From assembly GCA_903994365.1 (NCBI GenBank), contig CAJEXL010000007.1, positions 1 to 64,000 of the forward strand: DNA of 64,000 nucleotides, given 5' to 3'. This document shows positions 47,928 through 57,473 of this stretch, in pieces (the stretch's first letter is position 1; each line of letters begins with the position of its first letter). The DNA is from an uncultured Chlorobiaceae bacterium (lineage in GTDB: Bacteria; Bacteroidota; Chlorobiia; Chlorobiales; Chlorobiaceae). The notes beneath the pieces were generated by a model. It had not been told where the DNA came from. It made no database searches and saw only the letters and a list, made by a program, of their open reading frames with translations. Made by a program: the position numbers and the translations under genes.

Positions 47928-49061
47928 ATGACAAAAAAGATAAAAATAGGCTTTATCGGCAGTGGCTGGGCAAAGGTGGCACAGGCGCCAGCCTTTTCAC
48001 TGATGGAAAATGTTGAACTTTCAGCCGTTGCAAGTCCCACTGAGCTGCACCGTCAGAAGTTTATGAAGATGTTTGATATCAGCCAGGGTTTTGCCGACTG
48101 GCGCGACCTCTTGCAGTGCGACCTCGACCTTGTTTGTGTCACCACACCGACGTATCTGCATACGGAGATGGTGAATGCCGTTCTTGAAAGCGGCAAAAGC
48201 GTGCTTTGTGAAAAGCCCTTTGCGCTCAATGTCGCGGATGCAACCTCTATGGTTAATGTTGCCTCCACGGCTCCGGGTTTTGCCCTTATTGACCATCAGC
48301 TTCGGTTTCATCCTGGAGTACGCTGCATGAAACAGATGATAGATGGCGGTGAGATAGGCAAAGTGTATGAAGTGCGTGCGGTGGTCAATCTTGCCAGCCG
48401 CAACAGGCCTGATATGCCCTGGTCATGGTGGTGCGATGCTGAAAAAGGTGGTGGGGCCCTTGGAGCAATTGGCTCTCATCTGGTTGATATGAATCGTTTT
48501 CTGGTTGGAGAGATTTCGGAGGTTTCGTGCAACCTCGGAATCAGTATTCCCCTGCGCCCAGATGCATCAGGGCAGCCTCGTACCGTTACTGCGGATGACC
48601 ATTTCGCCATGATGATGAAGTTTGGCCCCTCATCCGTCGCCCTTGGCAGCTCCTCTTTGATGCATGTTACTACGGTTGGTGCCTACACCTGGTTTTCCTA
48701 TGAGGTGGTAGGCAGCCTCAAAACCATAAGGCTTGATGGCGCAGGAAGGCTTTGGGAAGTTGATAACGACAATGCCAAGGGGGGACGCAGCCTCATTGAT
48801 GCTCCTCGCTGGAAGCTGATTGAGCCGATGCTTGCATGGGACGAACTGGTTTTGCAGGAAAAAATCAGACAGTCATCACTTGCCGTGCATGGCATTTTTG
48901 CCGTTGGCTTCGCCTTTCTTGCTCACCGGATAGTCAAAGCCCTCAAAAACAAAGAGAGAACCCTGCATGATGCAGCAGGTTTTCCCGACGGCCTCATGAT
49001 CCAGAAAGTCTTGCAGGCGGGCAGCAAATCGCACAAACTTCACCGCTGGGTTAAAATTTAA
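47928..49061 (+). CDS. Gfo/Idh/MocA family oxidoreductase
   Basis: About 377 residues. N-terminal Rossmann motif ([19 protein letters not shown]), [14 protein letters not shown], the catalytic-type CEKPFALN and the [14 protein letters not shown] segment, and a [18 protein letters not shown] stretch are typical. The substrate, probably a sugar or polyol, cannot be read from the sequence. The start at 47928 (MTKKIKIGF) lies just after the hemN terminator. It is seven bases upstream of the SMR gene. Confidence 0.83.
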   Translation: MTKKIKIGFIGSGWAKVAQAPAFSLMENVELSAVASPTELHRQKFMKMFDISQGFADWRDLLQCDLDLVCVTTPTYLHTEMVNAVLESGKSVLCEKPFALNVADATSMVNVASTAPGFALIDHQLRFHPGVRCMKQMIDGGEIGKVYEVRAVVNLASRNRPDMPWSWWCDAEKGGGALGAIGSHLVDMNRFLVGEISEVSCNLGISIPLRPDASGQPRTVTADDHFAMMMKFGPSSVALGSSSLMHVTTVGAYTWFSYEVVGSLKTIRLDGAGRLWEVDNDNAKGGRSLIDAPRWKLIEPMLAWDELVLQEKIRQSSLAVHGIFAVGFAFLAHRIVKALKNKERTLHDAAGFPDGLMIQKVLQAGSKSHKLHRWVKI

Positions 49062-49067
49062 TGGCCG

Positions 49068-49403
49068 ATGTCCATCTCATGGATTTATCTGATTATTGCC
49101 GGTTGTCTGGAGTGCTGTTGGGCGGTAGGCATAAAATACACCGAAGGCTTTACCCGTCCCATGCCTTCGATGTTGACGGCTGCTGCTATGGCCGCCAGCT
49201 TCTGGCTTCTCTCTCTAGCAATGAAAACCATACCGGTTGGTACAGCTTATGCCGTCTGGACAGGTATTGGCGCCACTGGTGTAGCCATCTTTGGCATAAT
49301 TTTGTTTGATGAACCACGTGATCTTGCTCGGATTCTCTGTCTTTTGCTGATTCTGGCGGGGGTTATTGGTCTCAAGCTCTTCTCCGGGGGGAGTCAGCCG
49401 TAA
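49068..49403 (+). CDS. sugE: SMR-family guanidinium exporter Gdx (SugE-type)
   Basis: 111 residues, four helices. The active-site Glu lies in [20 protein letters not shown], the KYTEGFTR stretch separates the Gdx/SugE branch from drug-exporting EmrE types, and [16 protein letters not shown] is the conserved third helix. It would export guanidinium. It follows the oxidoreductase gene closely; no guanidine riboswitch fits in the gap. Confidence 0.82.
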   Translation: MSISWIYLIIAGCLECCWAVGIKYTEGFTRPMPSMLTAAAMAASFWLLSLAMKTIPVGTAYAVWTGIGATGVAIFGIILFDEPRDLARILCLLLILAGVIGLKLFSGGSQP

Positions 49404-49440
49404 GCATGGTTGCTCCCCTGACCTGGTTTTCGTGATTCAT

Positions 49441-49989
49441 TCACGGCTTTGCGGGACGTTGCAGTGTCTGCAAAATAATCTTTTCGAATTCATCCCCGCT
49501 TTGGGCACCGTGCACCACCGAGAGAAGCTTTCCATTTCGACCTACAGCAAAAAGCAGCGGAACCGAAGAGACTCCGCCTGAGACGTGAGGGCTGAAACTC
49601 TCGATAATTTTCTTGTCTGCCATGATTATCGGATAATTGATGCTGTGTTCCCAGATAAAATCAGGCATGGATTTTTCATTATCCTTATATGCCATACCGA
49701 TAAAGGTAAATCCCATCTTCTCATACTGCTTCTGCAGGGCAACCATTTCAGGAATCTCCTTGCGGCAGAAAGGACACCAGGTTCCAAAAAAATTAACGAT
49801 ATAGCCCTTCCCCGCAAGTTTTTTGCTGGAGAGTTGAGCGCCCTGTATGGTCAGGGCAGAAAACTTCGGTGCGGCCACACTGTTAACCGCTGTGATTTCA
49901 GCCGGTTTTGCCGCAACGTGGACAGGAGTTGCTGCAAAGAGTGTTGCTATCGAAGCTGTTGTAAAAAATGCTCGCAGTATGGTGTTCAT
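49441..49989 (-). CDS. soxW: Thioredoxin-like periplasmic protein SoxW
   Basis: 182 residues with a signal peptide (about 1-25) and a thioredoxin fold with GTWCPFC (Cys72, Cys75). Position next to soxB at the end of a Chlorobium-type sox cluster supports SoxW, which keeps the Sox proteins' cysteines reduced. The gene is intact while its partners are gone, so it may be on the way to loss or have another role. The soxB fragment ends 52 bases upstream. Confidence 0.7.
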   Translation of the reverse strand: MNTILRAFFTTASIATLFAATPVHVAAKPAEITAVNSVAAPKFSALTIQGAQLSSKKLAGKGYIVNFFGTWCPFCRKEIPEMVALQKQYEKMGFTFIGMAYKDNEKSMPDFIWEHSINYPIIMADKKIIESFSPHVSGGVSSVPLLFAVGRNGKLLSVVHGAQSGDEFEKIILQTLQRPAKP

Positions 49990-50041
49990 CGTGCAAATGC
50001 GTTATAAATTCATGTAAAAAGGGCATCGAATAATGTGGCTC

Positions 50042-50596
50042 TCAAGAAAAATCGAGACCTGGATTAGTTGTTCCATTTTTCATAACCGGTACGTTGAGTT
50101 TTTTTATCTCAACAGTTTTAATCTCCTGGAGGTGTGCCGCGACTGTATCCCAGATCGGTTCACCGGTCGATTGTGCTCCAACCGTAGCCCATCCAGCGAC
50201 GCGATACTTTTTCGAGGCATCGACAAGTTCGCCATTTTCAAGCCGCATTTCATCAATGCGTTGCCCCATAGCCGCTGCCGGATCAATTTGGTACGACATA
50301 CCGCCCACACGCACCATGTCACCACCCTGCTGATAGTAAGGGTCGGGATTGAAGAGATTATCGGCTACATCTTCAAGAATGTTTTTGATCTCCATACCGC
50401 TCATATCCCTTTTATATGTTTCAGGATAGGTCATACAGGTCTGCTCAAGTACATGCTCCATGGTAATGGCCTCTCCAGGAAGAACAGTGCTTCCCCATCG
50501 GAAGCCAGGGGAGAGCGAAATCTGTGCATTATTGCGCACCCGCAGGGCATCGCAGATCACCTGATCAAACGGTCCATCAAAACCCTTGAATCGCAT
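50042..50596 (-). pseudogene. soxB: SoxB C-terminal fragment
   Basis: 184 residues equal to the last third of SoxB, the sulfate thiol hydrolase. Visible are FDQVICDALRVRNNAQ, SPGFRWG, PGEAITMEHVL, LEDVADNLFNPDPYYQQGG and DMVRVGGMSY, all within the 5'-nucleotidase-type C-terminal domain. The whole N-terminal metallophosphatase domain with the Mn ligands is absent. Upstream the sequence joins the soxJ fragment in a different frame. The first codon here (ATG at 50596) is created at the junction and is not a native start. Confidence 0.85.
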
Positions 50597-51032
50597 CCCA
50601 TCTGAAATCTATTCCGGGTGAGACAATAAGTCGATCGTAGTGTAGTGTTTTTCCGCTTTTCAGTTTGACTGTTCCTGCTGAGGGATTAATAGCCACCGCA
50701 CTATCCGTGATAACGTTTACCCGATACCTGTTTTTCAGCGCGGTGTAGCTCTGTGTGATATCGGGTATGGTTTTCAAGCCTGTAATCACCCAGTTGCTGA
50801 CAGGGCAGGTATGAAAAACCGTTTTTGGCTCCACAAGAGTAATCGAAAGAGATGGATCAAGCTTCCGGAGATATTTTGTAGCCGTAGCACCACCGAATCC
50901 TCCTCCAATAATCACCACACGGTTTGACGCGGCAAATGCTGGCAATGAGGGAGCGATCATCCCCAAAGCAGAGCTTGCTGTGCCTGCAAGGAGCAGCTTA
51001 CTGAAATCACGGCGAGACAGCTTATGATCCAT
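50577..51032 (-). pseudogene. soxJ: SoxJ/FccB-like flavoprotein, N-terminal fragment
   Basis: 151 residues. A Tat-type signal (SRRDFSKLLLAG) precedes the FAD Rossmann motif RVVIIGGGFGGATATKYL, and TCPVSNWVI holds the first of the two redox-active Cys (Cys76) of sulfide dehydrogenase-type flavoproteins. Homology stops at SPGIDFRWDAIQGF, less than half the normal length (about 430). At this point the sequence switches to soxB in another frame, giving a stop after Phe. In Chlorobium sox clusters soxJ lies first and soxB near the end. Confidence 0.82.
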
Positions 51033-51418
51033 AACTATATTTGCTTGTTACATTTCTGGTGAAACAGGTGCCAATTTAGATGCTTTTTCTCATCCTTGGT
51101 AATTCTCGGAAAGGCCGCTATAATGCCACAATAAAGTGGTAGTAACTGTCAAGGTGGAGTGGTGCGTGCGAGTTGTACAATCGACGGCGAAACGTAATTA
51201 TACTATATAAGCAACTATATATCTATGTAATAAAACGGATAAATCAGTGCAACTTTTTTTCAGATAAAAATTATTGTAGACGCGATAATTCGCTTGCAAT
51301 GATTTCAGGTGGAGGAGAGGATAACCTCCGGGATTGATCATTGCTTTTTTGTTATATTTCCGGCCATGTTGTGTAGCATACAAAGATGTAGACCGGGACT
51401 AACCATATTATTGCTGTT
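51033..51418. other. Divergent intergenic region, soxJ remnant and BCD carrier
   Basis: 386 bases without a gene. It would hold the old sox promoter and the promoter of the BCD gene. An A+T-rich tract (51190-51260) contains TATA-rich segments, and a hairpin with a T run lies at 51296-51350. Confidence 0.5.
51296..51350 (+). promoter_or_regulatory. Terminator-like leader hairpin upstream of BCD carrier
   Basis: Outer stem GCAATGAT (51296-51303) with ATCATTGC (51337-51344), inner stem GGAGG with CCTCC, then CTTTTTTG. It sits about 70 bases before the ATG of the BCD-family gene, with no plus-strand gene upstream, so it may be an attenuator or leader terminator rather than the end of a gene. The inner GGAGG could also be sequestered. 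Confidence 0.5.
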
Positions 51419-52765
51419 ATGAAGAGAATCAACCTGATCCGCCTCTCCCTTTTCCAGATGGGTTTCGGTATCATGCTCGGCTTTCTGCTCGATACCCTCA
51501 ACCGGGTCATGACCACCGAGCTTCGCATCTCTGCGACCATTGTTTTTGGTTTGATCAGTCTCAAGGAGTTGCTGGCTATTTTCGGTGTCAAGGTCTGGGT
51601 GGGCAACCTTTCGGATCGGTCGCAGATTTTCGGTCTGAAGCGCACTCCTTACATTCTGCTTGGTCTTCTCTGCTGTGTCTTCTCTTTCATGCTGGCTCCG
51701 GGCGCAGCTTATGAGGTGAGGGTTGGAGGAATTACCTTTTCCGAACTGCTCCCCGCCATGATGCGGGATATCGGGCTTCTGAAGCTTTCGATTATTTTTC
51801 TTGTTTTCGGCTTTGGTCTTCAGGTTGCCACAACCGCCTATTATGCCTTGCTGGCCGATACGGTTGGAGAGGAAAATATTGGCAAGGTGACCGGTGCGAG
51901 CTGGACGCTGATGGTGCTCACGACCATTGTTTCCACCCGTATTGTCGGCTCCTTTCTTGATGTCTTTACCCCTGAGCGCCTGATAACGGTGGCTGAAATC
52001 GGAGGTCTTGCGGCGCTTGGTATCGGCCTTGTTTCCGTGGTTGGCGTTGAGCAGCGCAATGCTGAAGTTAAAGAGGGGAAGAGCAAGCACTCCCTCTCAT
52101 TTTCGCAATCAATCCAGCTTCTCTCTTCATCGCCAAAAACCCTGTTGTTTGCTTCATATATCTTTATTTCGATTTTTGCGCTCTTTGCCAATGAAATTGT
52201 GATGGATCCTTTTGGTGCCCATGTTTTTGGTATGTCGGTTGGCACAACGACAAAACTGTTCAGGCCGACCATGGGTGGCACACAGCTTATTTTCATGCTC
52301 ATTACCGGATTTCTCCTCAGCCGGATTGGTCAGAAACGAGGAGCCCTCATTGGTAATATTTTTTGTATTATCGGGTTCGGTTTGCTGATTGTCGCAGCCT
52401 TTATTCGTGATGTTCAGTTCCTGCGCATTGCTCTGGTGGTGACAGGAGTCGGCCTTGGCGCATCAAGTGTTGCCAATATCTCCATGATGATGTCGATGAC
52501 GGCGGGGCGCAGTGGCGTTTATATTGGTCTCTGGGGGACGGCGCAGAGCCTTGCCATTTTTATTGGCCATCTTGGTGCAGGTGTTATTATTGATCTGGTC
52601 TATTACTTTACAGGAGAGTACGTATGGGCTTATGTGGCTATTTTTGTGATGGAAATTTTGGCATTTACCATTGCAAGCCTCATGATTTCGCACATTTCAA
52701 AGGAAGCCTTTGAGGCTGAAAGTGAGGCAAAAATGGCGGAGCTTGCTCTTGCCCATAATGAGTGA
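51419..52765 (+). CDS. BCD-family (PucC-like) major facilitator protein
   Basis: 448 residues with about 12 membrane helices. N-terminal LIRLSLFQMGFGIMLGFLLD and NRVMTTELRISATIVFGLI are typical of the BCD (bacteriochlorophyll delivery) branch that includes PucC and LhaA. It has WVGNLSDRS in the first loop and a long polar loop near residue 215-230. In purple bacteria such proteins help light-harvesting assembly. In green sulfur bacteria the role is not settled. Overlaps the next gene region. Confidence 0.82.
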   Translation: MKRINLIRLSLFQMGFGIMLGFLLDTLNRVMTTELRISATIVFGLISLKELLAIFGVKVWVGNLSDRSQIFGLKRTPYILLGLLCCVFSFMLAPGAAYEVRVGGITFSELLPAMMRDIGLLKLSIIFLVFGFGLQVATTAYYALLADTVGEENIGKVTGASWTLMVLTTIVSTRIVGSFLDVFTPERLITVAEIGGLAALGIGLVSVVGVEQRNAEVKEGKSKHSLSFSQSIQLLSSSPKTLLFASYIFISIFALFANEIVMDPFGAHVFGMSVGTTTKLFRPTMGGTQLIFMLITGFLLSRIGQKRGALIGNIFCIIGFGLLIVAAFIRDVQFLRIALVVTGVGLGASSVANISMMMSMTAGRSGVYIGLWGTAQSLAIFIGHLGAGVIIDLVYYFTGEYVWAYVAIFVMEILAFTIASLMISHISKEAFEAESEAKMAELALAHNE

Positions 52766-52769
52766 TTGT

Positions 52770-53702
52770 ATGAAATATGTTTTTGGTCCGATATCCTCAA
52801 AACGGCTCGGCCAATCGCTTGGAGTCGACCTGCTTCCTCCCAAAAGTTGCACATGGAACTGTCTCTACTGCCAGTTGGGCAAGACAAGGAGCTTTGTTAC
52901 CGAGCGACAGGAGTTTTTTCCCCGTGAAGATATTCTGGAGGAGATTGGGCAGGCATTGAAGGTCAACAGGAATCTCGACTGGATCACCTTTGTCGGTTCG
53001 GGTGAAACCATGCTTTACAAGGGAATTGGCTGGCTTATTGCTCAAGTGAAAAAGCTCACCACCGTTCCCGTCGCGGTGATTACCAACGGATCGCTTCTTT
53101 ATCTTCCTGAAGTTCGTGAGGAGCTGCTTCAGGCAGATGCCGTGCTCCCGTCGCTTAATGCCGGGTCGGAGGCGCTCCATAACAAGATTGATCGGCCAGC
53201 CTCGGGATTGACGTTTCAGCAGCATGTTGACGGGCTTGTGGCTTTTCGCCATGAGTATCAAGGGATGCTCTGGATTGAGGTAATGCTGCTTGGCGGTATC
53301 AACGACAGCGATGAAGCTCTTCATGATCTCGCAAGAGTGCTTCAGCAGATCAATCCAGATATGGTGCATCTTGTACTGCCAACCAGGCCCGCTCCGGAAC
53401 AGGAGATCAGACTTCCATCAGATGAGCGTCTTGAACAGGCTATAGCTATCCTGTCGGAGGTTGCAATGGTTGTCAACCCGCTTAAAGGCAACATGGATCT
53501 GCGCAGTGCTCCCGACCTGCTTGAGGCTATTACCGCCATTGTCTCCCGCCATCCTGTGCAGCAGCGAGAGTTGCAGAAGGCTATTGCTGACCGTTTTGCC
53601 GCAGAGAGCACGAAGGTGGATGATGTCATGCAGACATTGTTCGCTACTGGTCGTTTCAGTCGTGTTGAGCACAACGGTGAGCCCTATTGGGTGATGCGGT
53701 AA
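52770..53702 (+). CDS. Radical SAM protein with C-terminal winged helix
   Basis: About 310 residues. MKYVFGPISSKRLGQSLGVD is followed by SCTWNCLYCQLG (Cys27, Cys31, Cys34), the 4Fe-4S/SAM cluster ligands. GSGETMLYKGI and VAVITNGSLLYL are SAM-binding segments. The last about 70 residues (QRELQKAIADRFA, TLFATGRFSRVEHNGEPYW) form a winged-helix-like tail. The substrate is unknown. The ATG at 52770 gives the common family start; an ATG at 52758 overlaps the BCD stop. Confidence 0.82.
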   Translation: MKYVFGPISSKRLGQSLGVDLLPPKSCTWNCLYCQLGKTRSFVTERQEFFPREDILEEIGQALKVNRNLDWITFVGSGETMLYKGIGWLIAQVKKLTTVPVAVITNGSLLYLPEVREELLQADAVLPSLNAGSEALHNKIDRPASGLTFQQHVDGLVAFRHEYQGMLWIEVMLLGGINDSDEALHDLARVLQQINPDMVHLVLPTRPAPEQEIRLPSDERLEQAIAILSEVAMVVNPLKGNMDLRSAPDLLEAITAIVSRHPVQQRELQKAIADRFAAESTKVDDVMQTLFATGRFSRVEHNGEPYWVMR

Positions 53703-53718
53703 GGCGAAGAGTGTTGTT

Positions 53719-55179
53719 TTAGCAGCCGTTATGAGCTGCTTGGCAGGTGAGTGTAACTGTTGTTCCCTGGTTTGTTTCGCTTGTTACTGTTACTCTTATC
53801 TGCTGAAGGCCAGCAAGTTTTTTGACAATTGAGAGCCCAAGCCCAAGGCCTCCAGTGCTGGAACTTCTTGATTCATCGACCCGATAAAATCTTTCAAAGA
53901 TGGCGTTCAGCTTCTCTTCAGGAATTCCGATTCCCTGGTCGCTGATGCTGCAGATAACGTTATCTTCTTTGCATTTAACCTCAATTGCTATTGATGAGCC
54001 GTATAAAGAGTACTTGATGGCGTTCGATAGAATATTTTCGAACATCATCTCAAGCATTCCCGGATCAGCCACAATGTGCGCGTTGTCTGCATGATTGACA
54101 GTTATTGCAATGTTTTTTGCCTGTGCGGTCGGAATAATTCTTTCTACCACATTTTCAAGAAGTGGCAAGAGGGCTGCCTCCACAATGTGAGGTGTCATCT
54201 TGTTACTCTCGTAGCGGGCGAGCATCAATAACTGGTCGATCAGACGGGCCATGCGATTCAGCTCTTTGAGGCAGAACTGAATTTTTGTTTCATAATGCTC
54301 TCGTTCCCGGGGTTTGCGTATCAGCACTTCAAGGGTGCCCTTGACCACCGCCAGCGGCGTTTTCAGTTCGTGCGAAGCATCGGCGGTGAAATGTTTTTCA
54401 CGCTGAAAGGCATCCTGCATTCTGTCGAACAGGGCATTAATGGTTGCCGCCAGACGATATAACTCGTCATGATGGAAAGGTAACTGGATTCTTTGGTCAA
54501 GGTTACTCTGCGACATTTTTTCAGCCGTTGCAATAACCTTTTCTATTGGGCTGATGCTTTTAATTGCAATTGAGCGTGTGAGAAGAAAAAGCGGAAGAAG
54601 TATAACGGGAAATGAAAAGAGAAAAATGTCTCGCAGGTCGTGCAGGACGATGAGTGAGTTTTTGAGGGGAACGGCAATAATGAGATATCCCTCAATGAGG
54701 CCATTCGGGTTGATAAGTGGTACCTGTGCCTGGCGTACCATGGTACCCCCAAAATTGCTGTTAAAGTATGAGGTGCCAGGCTGGTTGCGATTAAATGAAA
54801 GCACGCACCATGAGAGGCTTACCGATTTATTAATGACTTCGCCGTTATTGTTAACCAGTTGAATAAACTCAGTATCAACCTTTAACTTTTTTTTTGTCTG
54901 TTTTTGCTCATTTTCGTTGTCACCTCCGTCATCATCAATATTATCCTTGAAGCTCTCAAATCCCTTAAAATTATTCGGAGATATATTTGATTCGGAAAAG
55001 ATTTCAGCAATCTCTTTTTTAATTTCATCGTCAAATTGCTTGTAGACAATTTTTTCCACCATAAAGTAAATGGTGGTAAATACTATGGCGATTAAAAATG
55101 CAGTTGCTATGGTATAGTAAAATGCTATCCGGTTTCGCAAACTCATCACTGACAGCCATTGAAAAGGAGATCTCTTCAT
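53719..55179 (-). CDS. Sensor histidine kinase, two-component system
   Basis: 486 residues. First membrane helix about 20-42, an acidic periplasmic sensor region (with DDDGGDNENEQ) to about 180, second helix about 185-205, HAMP, then HisKA with DASHELKTPLAVV (phospho-His 270). The ATPase region has the N-box MFENILSNAIKYS, SDQGIGIPEEK, RSSSTGGLGLGLSIV. The ATGA overlap with the response regulator gene shows coupling. The signal is unknown. Confidence 0.92.
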   Translation of the reverse strand: MKRSPFQWLSVMSLRNRIAFYYTIATAFLIAIVFTTIYFMVEKIVYKQFDDEIKKEIAEIFSESNISPNNFKGFESFKDNIDDDGGDNENEQKQTKKKLKVDTEFIQLVNNNGEVINKSVSLSWCVLSFNRNQPGTSYFNSNFGGTMVRQAQVPLINPNGLIEGYLIIAVPLKNSLIVLHDLRDIFLFSFPVILLPLFLLTRSIAIKSISPIEKVIATAEKMSQSNLDQRIQLPFHHDELYRLAATINALFDRMQDAFQREKHFTADASHELKTPLAVVKGTLEVLIRKPREREHYETKIQFCLKELNRMARLIDQLLMLARYESNKMTPHIVEAALLPLLENVVERIIPTAQAKNIAITVNHADNAHIVADPGMLEMMFENILSNAIKYSLYGSSIAIEVKCKEDNVICSISDQGIGIPEEKLNAIFERFYRVDESRSSSTGGLGLGLSIVKKLAGLQQIRVTVTSETNQGTTVTLTCQAAHNGC

Positions 55180-55853
55180 GCCACTTCGGGTTCACGAACG
55201 ATATAGCCAACGCCACGGATTGTCTGGATAAGATTTCCACAACCAGCCGCTTCAAGTTTACGGCGCAAAAAGGTGATATAGACATCAATCACCGAGGTGT
55301 CTGAGTCAAAATGGATATCCCAGACATGTTCAATGATGCGGCTCCTGGTGCAGACACGGTCTTTGTTTCGAATCAGATATTCCAGCAGGGCAAATTCTTT
55401 GGGAGTCAGGGTTATTTCATTTAAACCGGCGAAGACCTGATGGGTTGTAGGGTTGACGCTGACGCTTCCTGCGCTTAACGAGTCATCAGCCTTGTTTTTT
55501 GCTCTGAGCTGTACTCTGATGCGTGCCAGCAACTCTTCAAACTCAAAGGGTTTTTTTATGTAATCATTTGCTCCGGCATCCAGGCCGAAGACCACATCTT
55601 CAAGGGTATCTTTTGCAGTGAGAAAGAGAATTGGTACCAGGCTGCCAGCTTTGCGCACCTGCCGGCAAACCTCAATACCGCTTAATGCGGGAATCATCCA
55701 GTCAACGATGAGCAGATCATAGTCGTTGGTCAGAGCCATATCCAGTCCGCTTTTTCCATCATAAGCGAGATCTACAGCAAAGTACTCCTCTTCAAGTCCA
55801 TCTTTCAGAAAACCGGCTATTCCTGGCTCATCTTCAATAATGAGAAGTCTCAT
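55176..55853 (-). CDS. OmpR/PhoB-type response regulator
   Basis: 225 residues. Receiver with LLIIEDEPGIAGFL, phospho-Asp51 (LLIVDWMIPALSG), FLTAKD and KKPFEFEELLARI. The winged helix has LTPKEFALLEYLIRN, DVYITFLRRKLEAAG and IQTIRGVGYIV. It is the partner of the downstream kinase and is placed 18 bases after the DUF4405 gene. Confidence 0.92.
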   Translation of the reverse strand: MRLLIIEDEPGIAGFLKDGLEEEYFAVDLAYDGKSGLDMALTNDYDLLIVDWMIPALSGIEVCRQVRKAGSLVPILFLTAKDTLEDVVFGLDAGANDYIKKPFEFEELLARIRVQLRAKNKADDSLSAGSVSVNPTTHQVFAGLNEITLTPKEFALLEYLIRNKDRVCTRSRIIEHVWDIHFDSDTSVIDVYITFLRRKLEAAGCGNLIQTIRGVGYIVREPEVA

Positions 55854-55871
55854 GCGTTTGCGTGTTGAATG

Positions 55872-56402
55872 TTAATCTTTATCATCCTCTTTTGCTGTAC
55901 TCTTGGTGCTGGCCAAGATATCGCCAAGAACCTCTTTTGCCTCTTTTCCATTGCTTTTTGCGATCTGTTCAACAGTTGCTGATGGATCATTGACCACAAT
56001 TCCCTTTTTTCCGAGTTGTTCAACCAGAGCCGTCGGTGTGGTTTTCACAACCAGTGCAACAGTTTCAATTGAGGATGATGCAAGAGCGTATGCCGCCATC
56101 TTGGCCGGATTCTCTTTTTCCTCATCTTCACCGGAAAGAGGCAGTACTGAAGCAATTGTGATGAAGAGCGCTGCTCCAATAATTCCGATGGCAGTTTTTT
56201 TTGAGAAATAGGAGGTAAATTGTTTCCAGTTCGAGAAGACGTGGAGAGCGACACCGCAGACAAGAAGCCAGCTCAGCCATTTGTGTATTGGTTCAACCAG
56301 CCCGATTTCAATATCAAAGAAAATGAGGATGCCAGTGACTGCGGAAATAGTAAATGCTCCCACCGCAAGGGGGGTTGCCCATGATTTGATTGAACTGTTC
56401 AT
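55872..56402 (-). CDS. DUF4405 membrane protein leading a two-component operon
   Basis: 176 residues with three helices: PLAVGAFTISAVTGILIFFD, HKWLSWLLVCGVALHVFSNW and IGIIGAALFITIASVLPL. Histidines in the second helix and the W-x-x-W spacing are like those that bind heme or quinone in cytochrome-b-type proteins, but this is inferred. The soluble C-terminal tail has two similar EQLGKKGI / VEQIAKSNG-type helices. It heads the operon with the regulator and kinase, so it could be part of a membrane redox sensing unit. Confidence 0.65.
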   Translation of the reverse strand: MNSSIKSWATPLAVGAFTISAVTGILIFFDIEIGLVEPIHKWLSWLLVCGVALHVFSNWKQFTSYFSKKTAIGIIGAALFITIASVLPLSGEDEEKENPAKMAAYALASSSIETVALVVKTTPTALVEQLGKKGIVVNDPSATVEQIAKSNGKEAKEVLGDILASTKSTAKEDDKD

Positions 56403-56567
56403 AGTATCGCGATGTTATTAAAATTAAATCTAAGTATTTTTCAATGTCATTATTCGTTTTATACTGCTTACAATGTAGCATGGCGATTCTTAAAGAAGCC
56501 TGAGATGAAGCTTAAAATTTACTTAAATTTATAGGTGATTAACACCACTTATGCAACATGATGAACG

Positions 56568-57446
56568 ATGCGTTTTGACCATGATGCTCTGCGGATTCGT
56601 GAAGGTGAAGAGGTAGATCTTGCTGGCTGCCCGACACTTGTCGATTTGGTGTATAGCTCCAAACAAGAGTACAGGGAGATGCTTGCTGACCATGTGGAGC
56701 AGTTGAGTAAACTGCAGCAGGTTCACTATGCTGACAACCGTTATGCTCTGTTACTGATTTTTCAGGCGATGGATGCTGCTGGCAAGGATGGTATTATCCG
56801 GCATGTGATGTCCGGTATCAATCCGCAGGGGTGCCAGGTCTTCAGTTTCAAGCATCCCTCTGCTGAAGAGCTTGATCATGACTTTCTCTGGAGGAGCAAC
56901 CGTTGTCTTCCTGAGCGTGGTCGTATCGGTATCTTTAACCGCTCCTATTACGAAGAGGTGCTTATTGTTCGCGTGCATCCTGAAATACTGGCCATGCAGG
57001 GTGTGCCGGATCGATTGATTAACGGGAAAAAAGTCTGGGAAGAGCGTTATCAGTCGATTGTTGCAATGGAAAACCACCTTTACCGAAATGGAACCAGAAT
57101 TATTAAATTTTTTCTTCACCTCTCAAGAGAGGAGCAACGGAAACGGTTTCTGGCTCGCATTGATGCGCCGGAGAAAAACTGGAAATTCAGTGTTGCCGAT
57201 ATTAAGGAGAGAAAGTACTGGAAGCACTATATGCAAGCCTATGAGGCCTGTTTCAGAGCGACAAGCACCAAACATGCGCCGTGGTATGTTGTTCCGGCAG
57301 ATGACAAACAGAATGCCCGATTGATTGTGTCGCAGATCATCGTTCATACGTTGACCGAGCTTGGCTTGTCCTATCCCTCGGCGAGTGAAGAACGGCTCAA
57401 AGAGCTGGCCGATATTCGTCACTCCCTGATGAATGAGCGAGGGTGA
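56568..57446 (+). CDS. ppk2: Polyphosphate kinase 2 family protein
   Basis: 292 residues. Walker [12 protein letters not shown], the lid and substrate segments [20 protein letters not shown] and [15 protein letters not shown], and [15 protein letters not shown] are typical of PPK2. The enzyme moves phosphate between polyphosphate and nucleotides (ADP or AMP); which class cannot be told by eye. It is convergent with hisF. Confidence 0.9.
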   Translation: MRFDHDALRIREGEEVDLAGCPTLVDLVYSSKQEYREMLADHVEQLSKLQQVHYADNRYALLLIFQAMDAAGKDGIIRHVMSGINPQGCQVFSFKHPSAEELDHDFLWRSNRCLPERGRIGIFNRSYYEEVLIVRVHPEILAMQGVPDRLINGKKVWEERYQSIVAMENHLYRNGTRIIKFFLHLSREEQRKRFLARIDAPEKNWKFSVADIKERKYWKHYMQAYEACFRATSTKHAPWYVVPADDKQNARLIVSQIIVHTLTELGLSYPSASEERLKELADIRHSLMNERG

Positions 57447-57473
57447 TGGCGCGGTATGGTTGGTGAGAGGCAC

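Noticed and set aside
51338..52090. 250-codon minus-strand frame
   Set aside because: It lies antisense to the clear BCD-family membrane protein and is rich in Lys, Asn and His from reverse-read hydrophobic codons; no domain is seen.
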